NCBI GenBank assembly: GCA_031553075.1
Contig: JAVBLX010000003.1
Coordinates: 19,736 to 83,735, forward strand
Direction: 5' to 3'
Length of the DNA stretch: 64,000 nt
Origin: DIGJ01 sp031553075
GTDB taxonomy: Bacteria; Bacillota; Clostridia; Lachnospirales; Lachnospiraceae
Shown here in pieces: positions 42,485 through 49,959 of the stretch (position 1 is its first letter; the number at the start of each line of letters is the position of its first letter). A model generated the notes under the pieces. The model saw nothing but the letters and a program-made list of their open reading frames with translations, was not told where the DNA came from and searched no databases. The position numbers were made by a program, and so were the translations under genes.

Positions 42485-43882
42485 TCACGCTCCTAACTTA
42501 TACATTGTTTCTGCTACTCCTGTGGTAGTGTCCTGGGCGTCATCGTGTTTGTTTTCGCCCTCTCTTTGATATTTTGCCATTTCTTTGTAATACTCTGGCC
42601 ATTTATCCCGCCAATTTACTGGGAAATAAATATGTTCCATCACCCAGGGAGCATTGGAAAGGATCCGTGCTTTCTTGTTCTTGGATTGATGGAACCAGGT
42701 AAACACAGTTATAAAATTCTTTATTTCTTCGGAAATCCGTCTGACATTTCTTGCAAAACCGGAACCACCATTGTTGGATTCCACTCTGGCATTATTGACC
42801 TTGTACTCCTTATGTCTTTTTGCAACTTCCTTTTCAGTCTTCTCCATAGGCTCCCTGGTAAAATAAACATCAAGGATATATGCTTCTTTTCGATAAACAC
42901 CCCAAATGATACTGCAAAGATAATCAGTGCCCTCATCTGCGGTATCGGTGTAGCTGTATATACCTTCAAATAAGCTGTTGCCCTGCTCATCCACTGGAAG
43001 CTTCGTGTAGGTCTTAAATGAACTATACAGACGCCCCTTGAGGTCAATCGGCTCCTGTTGATAGTTGGCACTGGCAATGTCCTCACCCATGGCTTTAATT
43101 TTGGCTAAGTAAGACCTGTAAGATAACACTTCACTACAGAGCATTTCTTTTGTTTCAGGGTTCAGCAGGGCTTTCATTGATACATGGCGTATTTTTGCGC
43201 CTTGCTCCTTATAATGTTCCAACGCTCTTCCGGCCAGATCATCGCTTGCCCACCTAGTCATGATGATAATAATCTTCCCGCCCTCTTCCAGACGAGACAA
43301 CATAGTATTCGTGAACCAGTCCCAATGCTTTTCCTTTACACCCTCGTTATTGGCTTCCTCTGCATTCTTAATCAGGTCATCAATAATCAGTAACGATGCA
43401 CCAAATCCGGTAGCGGTTCCGGTGGGGGAAGTGGCAAGGTAATTATTATATCCACCCTCCAGGCTCCAGAGATTCATAGCACCATCGCCTTGCTTAATTT
43501 TCACACCAGGAAACACATCAGAGAATACCGGTTTATATTTATCGCCCTTGACCTCTTGTATGTCATTCCTGACATTTTTGGAGAACATAGTGGATAAAGT
43601 TTCATTGTAGGAACCTGTCATTATCTTTTGGGCAGGGTCATTGCCAAGAGCCCATTCCACAAGCAAGCCTACTGTCCTTGATTTTCCGTGTCTGGGCGGC
43701 TCGTTTACGATCATTACTTCATCGTCTGATCTTATAAAGTCTTGAAACTCATTACACAGGTCAATCAGGTACTGACGGTCGCTCTTGTAGAAACTCGGAG
43801 CTTTCAGTTGGCAATAAAAAAAGAACTCACGCTTTGCAAGTTCTATCTTGGCACCTAGTTCTAATAATTTTCTATCCATCAC
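42485..43882 (-). CDS. terL: Terminase large subunit
   Basis: A 465-residue packaging motor. It has a Walker A-like EPPRHGKSRTVGLL, Walker B LLIIDDLIKNAEE and a coupling segment (IIIMTRWASDD). The nuclease domain has acidic residues in YTDTADEGTDY and the late HDDAQDTT. It overlaps the small subunit gene by 11 bp. Confidence 0.93.
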   Translation of the reverse strand: MMDRKLLELGAKIELAKREFFFYCQLKAPSFYKSDRQYLIDLCNEFQDFIRSDDEVMIVNEPPRHGKSRTVGLLVEWALGNDPAQKIMTGSYNETLSTMFSKNVRNDIQEVKGDKYKPVFSDVFPGVKIKQGDGAMNLWSLEGGYNNYLATSPTGTATGFGASLLIIDDLIKNAEEANNEGVKEKHWDWFTNTMLSRLEEGGKIIIIMTRWASDDLAGRALEHYKEQGAKIRHVSMKALLNPETKEMLCSEVLSYRSYLAKIKAMGEDIASANYQQEPIDLKGRLYSSFKTYTKLPVDEQGNSLFEGIYSYTDTADEGTDYLCSIIWGVYRKEAYILDVYFTREPMEKTEKEVAKRHKEYKVNNARVESNNGGSGFARNVRRISEEIKNFITVFTWFHQSKNKKARILSNAPWVMEHIYFPVNWRDKWPEYYKEMAKYQREGENKHDDAQDTTTGVAETMYKLGA

Positions 43883-44423
43883 TTATCAGCTTCTTTAGTT
43901 CTTCGGTTGTTAGCTCCGCATATGGGTTATTCATGTTCACATCACCAGATAACTCCATTTTGTCCTTCCACATACCCAGATGCCGACCAGCCAATTCCAA
44001 TGAACCTTTCTTGTCGATTAGTTTATATTTTTTTACATACCCAACAAACACTCGGTCTTCACCAGTTCCCTCAAAAGTTTCCTGTACTTCCAGGCCAGCA
44101 ATGCAAGCTGCCGTCATGTCATCCAGTTCAGTAATATCCTTCGGACTGCCATTCTCATGAAATAGCTTGCGTGGGTCGAAGAATGCTAATTTTTCAAGCT
44201 CTTTTAGCACCCTGTCCTGGGTTATCCCTGTCCGTTTCTCTCTGGCTTTCATTCGCCCATTTACATATTCCGCAACGTTAACATTAGTTAACAATCTGCT
44301 ACCGGCTGCTTTCGCCGTTTCATCTTTCTTACAATTTGGATATGCGACCCGATAAGCCCTCGTAGCGTTAATGTCTATCAGGTATTCGTCTACAAAAATC
44401 TTCTGTTTTTTAGTTAATGCCAT
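43872..44423 (-). CDS. terS: Terminase small subunit
   Basis: A 183-residue Terminase_2-type DNA-recognition protein: LTKKQKIFVDEYLIDINATR, AYRVAYPNCKKDETAKAAGS, and a helix-turn-helix region. It binds the pac/cos site and recruits the large subunit. A terminator lies 32-72 bp upstream, so it heads a separately controlled late operon. Confidence 0.9.
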   Translation of the reverse strand: MALTKKQKIFVDEYLIDINATRAYRVAYPNCKKDETAKAAGSRLLTNVNVAEYVNGRMKAREKRTGITQDRVLKELEKLAFFDPRKLFHENGSPKDITELDDMTAACIAGLEVQETFEGTGEDRVFVGYVKKYKLIDKKGSLELAGRHLGMWKDKMELSGDVNMNNPYAELTTEELKKLISDG

Positions 44424-44454
44424 TCCGGCTCACCTGCCTTTCCATTTTCCCCAT

Positions 44455-44494
44455 ACAAAAAGACACCCAGCCGTAAAATTGACTGAGTGTCTTT
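44455..44494 (-). terminator. Terminator between the late activator and terminase genes
   Basis: On the minus strand AAAGACACTCAG pairs with CTGGGTGTCTTT, followed by TTG and Ts. It is a candidate site of late-gene antitermination. Confidence 0.7.
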
Positions 44495-44562
44495 AATAGA
44501 GGAAGTAAAAACATGTACACTTTTGGTAGTTTAATAATAACACACTTTTTCTGTTAATTGCG

Positions 44563-44973
44563 TTAATCTTTTAATTCCTCGCTAATTATTTGCGAAACCC
44601 TGCCGTGAGTATATCCGACCTCTTTTCCAGTTCTGGCGGCACTCATACCATCTATGTAGCGGTAACGGAATATTCTTCTTATGCTCGGACTTTTAATATT
44701 GCTTATAAAAGTCTCAATTTCTAGTTTTTTCTTTTGGGCGTTTAGCAGATTAGTATTATATGTTTCCAGAAGCTTGACTCTTGTCTCAACCTGCTCAGGA
44801 TTTTCTATCCATACCCCTTCACGTGTTGGCAAAAACGGGAAATTCTTCATAGATGATTGAATGGTTCCAACGATTGTTTCAATTTCCTTATTCTGTTCTC
44901 TTTGTATCCGTTTTTCCAAATCTGCTATTTCTTTTAAGGTATTTCTATATTCCTCCAAATCTTTTCTAGTCAA
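44563..44973 (-). CDS. Late transcription regulator, sigma-70 region 4-like (ArpU/RinA type)
   Basis: A 136-residue protein. The N-terminal half is a coiled coil (EYRNTLKEIADLEKRIQREQ). The C-terminal ~45 residues form a sigma-region-4-like helix-turn-helix (IFRYRYIDGMSAARTGKEVG, then YTHGRVSQII). Such proteins just before terminase genes activate late transcription. The terminator and terS lie immediately downstream. Confidence 0.78.
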   Translation of the reverse strand: MTRKDLEEYRNTLKEIADLEKRIQREQNKEIETIVGTIQSSMKNFPFLPTREGVWIENPEQVETRVKLLETYNTNLLNAQKKKLEIETFISNIKSPSIRRIFRYRYIDGMSAARTGKEVGYTHGRVSQIISEELKD

Positions 44974-44985
44974 TTAATTCCCTCC

Positions 44986-46005
44986 TTAAACCTCCCGGAC
45001 ATACGAATCAAAAATCTTCTTGATATGATCCTGCCCGTAAAATGTATAATGTCTACCCGTTACGCTTGCTGGTTTATGTCCCAGGTACAATCCCGCATCC
45101 GCTTCACTGCCGCCCCTTTTAATTATGTTCGTGGCCGTCGTCCGCCGGAAATCGTGCGGTGTGGCTGCTACAATCAACCCGGCCCGCTTGGATATCTTGG
45201 CCAACAAGTCCCGAATATGGGCCGTACTGCATGGTTTTCCTTGATTTCTGGTAATCGGCACAAATAGCGGCTGGCTGCTATTTGTCGTCAGACCACGGCT
45301 CTCAATGTAGATCAACAGATACTTTATGGCCACTTCATCCAGGAAGACCGTTCGGTATGCATGCCCCTTATGGCCATGAATTAACAATTCCCCATTATGC
45401 CAATTTACCGAATTGATATTTACCTGGGCAGCTTCTCCGACTCTCATGGCCGTGCTCCGGAAGAACTCTATCAGTGCCCGGTCAATCGGTTCTGCGCAAG
45501 CACCCTTCAGCTGCTCGACCTCTACGGCACTCAACACCTTAATCGGCTTCGCCTCTTCCACGAATTGCTCAATATTCTCCGCCGGGTTCTCCGAGATCAG
45601 TTTACATTTCCGCATCCAGTCGAAAAAGGCACGGAGCCTACGGCGCTTATTATTCAGAGAAATGTTCTGGTTTTTTCCTCGGTTCTGCAGCAAGTAATTC
45701 TCAATGTCAAATTCATTTACGTGCAGGAGGGATTTGTTAATAAACTGGGAGAATTCATATACTTCTCTCTGATACCCTTCTACCGTTTTCGGTCTCAATC
45801 TGGGTGCCTTTCGAACCATGTATAACTCCCAGATATATTCATTCGTCATTTCCCGTGCCGCCGGCAGTGTTTCCATGTTGACAACATCCACCTTGTAAAG
45901 TGCTTTTGTTAGTGTCTCGTCCAGCACAGTAAACGTGTTGGAATCCACAAAAAACTTCATACCCATTAATACTTCATACTTTAATTCTTCTTTCTTAGTC
46001 ATCAT
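44986..46005 (-). CDS. Second tyrosine recombinase (XerC/D-like)
   Basis: A 339-residue recombinase with an N-terminal SAM-like domain (KTVEGYQREVYEFSQFINKS) and a complete catalytic domain. Catalytic Arg is in RSTAMRVGEAA, HxxR in TPHDFRRTTAT, and His/Tyr in LGHKPASVTGRHYTFY. It is separate from the integrase at 62295, so integration is not its obvious job. Its position upstream of the late activator and the presence of an invertible fibre segment make it a candidate invertase. Dimer resolution is the alternative. Confidence 0.85.
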   Translation of the reverse strand: MMTKKEELKYEVLMGMKFFVDSNTFTVLDETLTKALYKVDVVNMETLPAAREMTNEYIWELYMVRKAPRLRPKTVEGYQREVYEFSQFINKSLLHVNEFDIENYLLQNRGKNQNISLNNKRRRLRAFFDWMRKCKLISENPAENIEQFVEEAKPIKVLSAVEVEQLKGACAEPIDRALIEFFRSTAMRVGEAAQVNINSVNWHNGELLIHGHKGHAYRTVFLDEVAIKYLLIYIESRGLTTNSSQPLFVPITRNQGKPCSTAHIRDLLAKISKRAGLIVAATPHDFRRTTATNIIKRGGSEADAGLYLGHKPASVTGRHYTFYGQDHIKKIFDSYVREV

Positions 46006-46037
46006 AGCGTTTTTCCTCCATTTTCCGCTGTTTCAGC

Positions 46038-46066
46038 TTGATATGAACTAAGAAATATGGTACAAT
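46038..46066 (+). promoter_or_regulatory. Plus-strand promoter within the recombinase leader
   Basis: TTGATA and TACAAT are 17 bp apart on the plus strand, opposite to surrounding genes. GAACTAAG and CTTAGTTC form an inverted repeat across the spacer and start site. Confidence 0.6.
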
Positions 46067-46072
46067 AGTCTT

Positions 46073-46192
46073 AGTTCTAGTAATGAACGGTACAGCCTTC
46101 CGCCAAGTTGAATGTATCGTTCTTTTTTATTCGAATATACGTTCTTTCATGTTTTTTATAATACCGGCCTTTTACAGCCGGTTATTATTTTA
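46073..46192 (+). ncRNA. Candidate ~120-nt antisense RNA
   Basis: A plus-strand transcript from the promoter at 46038-46066 would end at the ACCGGC-CTTTTACA-GCCGGT hairpin followed by TATTATTTT. Its 3' end meets the 3' end of the minus-strand 31-aa membrane protein gene, and it is antisense to the leader of the recombinase gene. A 37-codon frame is present without a ribosome site. Confidence 0.4.
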
Positions 46193-46285
46193 TTGACTTT
46201 TTCCTCTTTTCTCAATAGCATTCCCAATCCGATCAACGCACAGGTACAGAGTTACCATCAATACCCAAAATTGCCATGTAATCAT
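46190..46285 (-). CDS. 31-aa single-span membrane protein
   Basis: The protein is one hydrophobic helix (ITWQFWVLMVTLYLCV) followed by a charged end (DRIGNAIEKRGKSQ). AAGGTGG lies upstream. The ATG overlaps the stop of the out-of-frame helix-turn-helix tail as ATGA, implying translational coupling to that frame. It resembles small phage membrane peptides and type I toxins in size only. Confidence 0.5.
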   Translation of the reverse strand: MITWQFWVLMVTLYLCVDRIGNAIEKRGKSQ

Positions 46286-46438
46286 TCCGCCACCTTACCC
46301 TTCCGCTTATTATGTAAATAAATTGCATTCGATACTTGCGCCGATGTCAGATGCATCTCTGACGCTATTTCCTTGACTGGCCATTTTGCATCCTTGAGAG
46401 CCAGTATCTTTCCAATATCAATTTTTGCTCTTTGTTTA
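46282..46438 (-). other. Out-of-frame helix-turn-helix tail of the zinc-binding regulator
   Basis: The alternative frame after the G tract encodes KIDIGKILALKDAKWPVKEI, then ASEMHLTSAQVSNAIYLHNK and a short basic end. This is a plausible DNA-binding helix-turn-helix. It is joined to the first part only if the G tract is 8 or 11 long. Confidence 0.65.
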
Positions 46439-46760
46439 CCCCCCCCCCGGTGGGTTTAGGCTTCTTTTCTGGCTTGTTCACCGGCGGCTCCCATTTTGGA
46501 TTATCTACAATTACAGCTCCCTGTTCCATTTCCTCTACAGCAGCCTTAAAATCTGGGTTCTCCGCCATCCCATTGGCAAACGCTATAATTTTGGTCACGC
46601 AACCTGGGCAATAATCCTTATCCATTTGTTCCAGCATATGGGGTGCGTCCCCTGGAATGATTCCACCACTCACACGATCCGTGAGAGCCGGTACAAGCTG
46701 CACTGGGCTTCCTTCAATCTCATAATGACATTTATTGCATATAATTTTCGTTACTCTCAT
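46365..46760 (-). CDS. Zinc-binding phage regulator, frame-altered at a G10 tract
   Basis: As read here, a 131-residue protein. It has a CNKCHYEIEG and CPGC pair likely to bind zinc, then a Lys/Pro-rich linker (PEKKPKPTGGG) ending at ten Gs. After the tract this frame gives an unconvincing 24-residue end. With 8 or 11 Gs the frame would continue into a clear helix-turn-helix to 46282, giving ~159 residues. With 9 Gs it stops at once. AAGGAG precedes ATG 46760. Confidence 0.75.
   Translation of the reverse strand: MRVTKIICNKCHYEIEGSPVQLVPALTDRVSGGIIPGDAPHMLEQMDKDYCPGCVTKIIAFANGMAENPDFKAAVEEMEQGAVIVDNPKWEPPVNKPEKKPKPTGGGVNKEQKLILERYWLSRMQNGQSRK
46439..46448. repeat. G10 homopolymer (C10 on the plus strand)
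   Basis: Ten consecutive Gs on the coding strand inside the regulator gene. Tracts of this length are prone to slipped-strand mispairing and also to sequencing error. Confidence 0.85.
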
Positions 46761-46803
46761 AATCAAGTCTCCTTCAATAATTATTTTTTTAGTTTAGTTA
46801 TCC

Positions 46804-47817
46804 TTAAAATCTGGTTTGAACAGAAGACAATCTATTTTCTGACAAACTACAATAGGCAGGGTTAAGTTCAATTCCTGTAAATTTTCTCCCTAGCTCCATC
46901 GCAACTTTACCAGTTGTTCCGGATCCGGAAAAGGGATCAATCACTTTCCCTTCTTTGGGACACCCTGCTAAAATACAAGGTTCAATTAACTTTTCTGGAA
47001 ACGTTGCGAAATGAGCCCCTTTATAACCATTGGTTCCTACCGCCCAAACCGAACGCTTATTTCTCAATCCTGTTTCATTTGGTGTATTGCCTACACTATC
47101 CTTTTCCGTTGGACCAGAATTATCAAAAGAACGGTTATTGGTATAAGCCCCACCACCACGGAAAGTCTTATTGTTTCCCTTCCTTCTTCTTGAATTAGGT
47201 GTCAACGTTCCTTCACTGCCTGCAGGTGGCTCCATATTGAATCCAACACATGGCTCTTGAATTGCTTTATAATCAAAATAGTATTTTCTTGATTTACTCA
47301 ATAGAAAAATATATTCATGAGCTTTAGTGCATCTATCCTTCACGCTCTCTGGCATGGTGTTTGGCTTATGCCAAATAATGTCCTGGCGTAAATACCAACC
47401 ATCTGACCGCAATGCAAAGGCTAACATCCAAGGAATCCCAATCAGGTCTTTTGGTTTTAATCCGCCTTGCTTCATTCTGCAGATACTTTCATATCTGCCA
47501 TCCTTCGGATTATTCTGCTGCTGTTGATTAAATAATTTATTCGAAACTGGTTTGCTTCTGTTTCCCCCTGTCCCTACATATGTATCCGCAATATTAACCC
47601 ATAATGTTCCATCTGCTCGTAGAACTCGCTGCACTTCATGAAATACTTCCACAAGCTGCACAATATATTCCTCTGGTGTTTCTTCTAACCCAATCTGTCC
47701 CTCTATGCCATAATCTCTAAGCAAATAATAAGGTGGGCTAGTTATGCAACAATTTACACTTTCACTATCCAGCGTTTTTAAGACCTCTAAACAGTTCCCT
47801 TGTATAATTTCTTTCAT
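46804..47817 (-). CDS. DNA methyltransferase, beta class (N4-cytosine or N6-adenine)
   Basis: A 337-residue enzyme. The catalytic motif SPPYYLLRDYG is near residue 27 and the SAM-binding FSGSGTTGKVA motif is near the C-terminus. This order marks the beta class. It probably modifies phage DNA against host restriction; no restriction enzyme is adjacent. The start is uncertain: ATG 47817, or GTG 47832 five codons earlier. Confidence 0.88.
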   Translation of the reverse strand: MKEIIQGNCLEVLKTLDSESVNCCITSPPYYLLRDYGIEGQIGLEETPEEYIVQLVEVFHEVQRVLRADGTLWVNIADTYVGTGGNRSKPVSNKLFNQQQQNNPKDGRYESICRMKQGGLKPKDLIGIPWMLAFALRSDGWYLRQDIIWHKPNTMPESVKDRCTKAHEYIFLLSKSRKYYFDYKAIQEPCVGFNMEPPAGSEGTLTPNSRRRKGNNKTFRGGGAYTNNRSFDNSGPTEKDSVGNTPNETGLRNKRSVWAVGTNGYKGAHFATFPEKLIEPCILAGCPKEGKVIDPFSGSGTTGKVAMELGRKFTGIELNPAYCSLSENRLSSVQTRF

Positions 47818-47844
47818 AAAAATCCGATGCACCCTTTCTAAAAG

Positions 47845-49620
47845 TTAATTTTTCTTCTGCATTGCTTTCAAATGCTCAATCACCATGGTTGTGTTAGTTT
47901 CACCGCTCTTGAAGTGCATATCGGGTTTCAGCAGATAAATCTCCCTAGCGCCCCACTCTTCCTTCCTTTTCCACGAACAATTATAGAAATATACTTTCAC
48001 CACAATGTAATATCCATCCGGCAAATCATACCGGTAATAACGTTCTTCCGTTTCCTTCTGATCAATCCAGATCGGCCACGACTCATATGATTCCAGGAAG
48101 TCTTTCCGCTGGTCATTATTTTTCATGACAGGAAGCTCCGGTTGTTCAATTGATTGCTCCACGGGCTCTTCTTTCGCTTCAAGTTCCTCCAGCTCAAAGA
48201 CGTATTTTTCAAACGCAGTCACTTCAAGCTTCTGCCTTCCTATCACCTCCGGCATGGCTGCTTGATCAGTTTCATCCAGGGCAAGCATATCATTCAACAT
48301 CTTCTGGTGCTTTTCCAAAGTTTTCTTCGCAAGGATATATGGGTCAATCTCCTGCTCCTCGGGTTCCGGCTCTGCAATCTCCTGATATTCAGCTTCAATT
48401 ATTTCTTCCGGCTCCGGTTCTTCGGGCATCTCATTTTCAACTGGTGGTACCCAATCATTAAACTCCACCCAACCACAAAAGCCATTACAGTGCTCTTCAC
48501 ATTCAAGACAACAATGCTCATTCTTTCCGCACGTCTCACACCAGTTTCGATTACAGCCAGAATGCTCATGATCACAATGCTCCCGAACAGTTTCCGGTTC
48601 TTTGGTTATTTCCTGGACCGGTGCAGCACTTTTCTCCATAGACCTTTGACAGGCATAACCGCATTTATCTTCACACAGATTACAACAGAGTGACCATGGC
48701 TTACCACTTTCATGAAAGAATTGGCAGGATTCAGAAATACCGTCCAACTCAATATTTTCAAGTACATTCATCGTTGTACAGGAGAACGGATTTCCCAGTG
48801 GGGCATACCGACAATTCCGAGTTTCTTGTCTCTGATCACAATCTCTTGGACACGAAAAGCAGCTATCTATTTTGCATCCAGGAAGGGCAATTGTAGAATT
48901 TATCAGTTGCGACGTCGCAACTTCTGGCTCTGAATCCTTAAAATTATTCGGGTCATAAAACTTCAATAAACTATTTACAAAATCCTTGTAGGAAAGATGT
49001 TTGTACTCATTTTTAATTTTAAAATTAATGCCTGTAGAAAATGAATCAAATATAAAACTACAGTCCGAACCAGCCGAACCGCCATATCCATACGGTGCAA
49101 GAAGCTTCTGAACCTCCTTTGCTTGTTCTGTCAGTTTTGTATGCTCCCAGCAGATTAGCATGATTGCTTTCAAATCTTTTGCATTATCATCTGCCCAGTA
49201 CTGTACGAACCAGTCAATATCATGCTCTTCTGGTTCAACTACCTTTGGCTTCTGGATTTCACGTATTTTCTTTACCGTAGTATCAACTTTCACTTGCTCC
49301 AGCTGCTCCTCGGTCAGATAGACCATTTCTCGCAATTTACTAATACTGAAATCCTGATATTCCGGAATGAGCTCCGGAGAATCCGGCTTACAGAACTTGT
49401 CCGCTATCTTGATGAGATACGAACACTTGTCTTTGGATATCCCATACTCGGCAGCCGCATAATCTCCGATGCCGGAATAGTTGTCTTCGGTATATAGTTT
49501 CTGGTCATTGACCTGCTTCAGGTAGTAACCGACTGCCACATAATTACTGCATACTGCGTTGATACTGGCTTTTATTTTATCCTTCAACTCATTGTGAGCC
49601 GGAATAATTGCTTTTTTCAC
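47845..49620 (-). CDS. Large phage protein with Cys-rich central region
   Basis: A 591-residue protein. Residues ~1-130 resemble a helical DNA-binding/ParB-like region (YLIKIADKFCKPDSPELIPE, then DFSISKLREMVYLTEEQLEQ). Residues ~255-385 contain about 30 cysteines in clusters (SCFSCPRDCDQRQETRNC, then ETCGKNEHCCLECEEHC), suggesting several metal sites. An acidic coiled region follows. Its place among replication genes suggests a nucleic-acid role. Confidence 0.6.
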   Translation of the reverse strand: MKKAIIPAHNELKDKIKASINAVCSNYVAVGYYLKQVNDQKLYTEDNYSGIGDYAAAEYGISKDKCSYLIKIADKFCKPDSPELIPEYQDFSISKLREMVYLTEEQLEQVKVDTTVKKIREIQKPKVVEPEEHDIDWFVQYWADDNAKDLKAIMLICWEHTKLTEQAKEVQKLLAPYGYGGSAGSDCSFIFDSFSTGINFKIKNEYKHLSYKDFVNSLLKFYDPNNFKDSEPEVATSQLINSTIALPGCKIDSCFSCPRDCDQRQETRNCRYAPLGNPFSCTTMNVLENIELDGISESCQFFHESGKPWSLCCNLCEDKCGYACQRSMEKSAAPVQEITKEPETVREHCDHEHSGCNRNWCETCGKNEHCCLECEEHCNGFCGWVEFNDWVPPVENEMPEEPEPEEIIEAEYQEIAEPEPEEQEIDPYILAKKTLEKHQKMLNDMLALDETDQAAMPEVIGRQKLEVTAFEKYVFELEELEAKEEPVEQSIEQPELPVMKNNDQRKDFLESYESWPIWIDQKETEERYYRYDLPDGYYIVVKVYFYNCSWKRKEEWGAREIYLLKPDMHFKSGETNTTMVIEHLKAMQKKN

Positions 49621-49638
49621 ATTGTTTGCCTCCTCAAA

Positions 49639-49947
49639 TCACAATCTGTCCAACGGACAATTGCCACACACATCTGGGAATATTTCATCCCATACCTCCG
49701 GAGAAACTAAGCCTGGGTACTTACAGTACATACCACAAATATCTTCTTTTACCTCTTCGATTACCTCAGTCACTGTTTTTACATCAGCCAACTTCTCCCT
49801 GATTTCCGCAATGCATTTTCCTGATAAATTTCTAACACCTTCTAAATCTGAATCGCTCATTTTTCGTAGTTGAGCTACTGTTCTGATTCCTGCTCTTTTC
49901 AGACAATTGTAGCTTCTTACGGATAAATCCAAATCGTCAATTTTCAT
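49639..49947 (-). CDS. RNA polymerase alpha C-terminal-domain-like phage protein
   Basis: A 102-residue protein. Residues 1-52 closely follow the bacterial alpha-CTD: DDLDLSVRSYNCLKRAGIRT, then VRNLSGKCIAEIREKL. They keep the Arg/Asn of VRSYNCLK, which in host alpha contacts UP-element DNA. Residues ~65-102 carry four Cys (CGMYCKYPG and CGNCPLDRL) that may bind zinc. No alpha N-terminal domain is present. It could bind DNA or host polymerase partners. It lies between the helicase and the Cys-rich gene. Confidence 0.8.
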   Translation of the reverse strand: MKIDDLDLSVRSYNCLKRAGIRTVAQLRKMSDSDLEGVRNLSGKCIAEIREKLADVKTVTEVIEEVKEDICGMYCKYPGLVSPEVWDEIFPDVCGNCPLDRL

Positions 49948-49959
49948 TGTCTAATCCTC

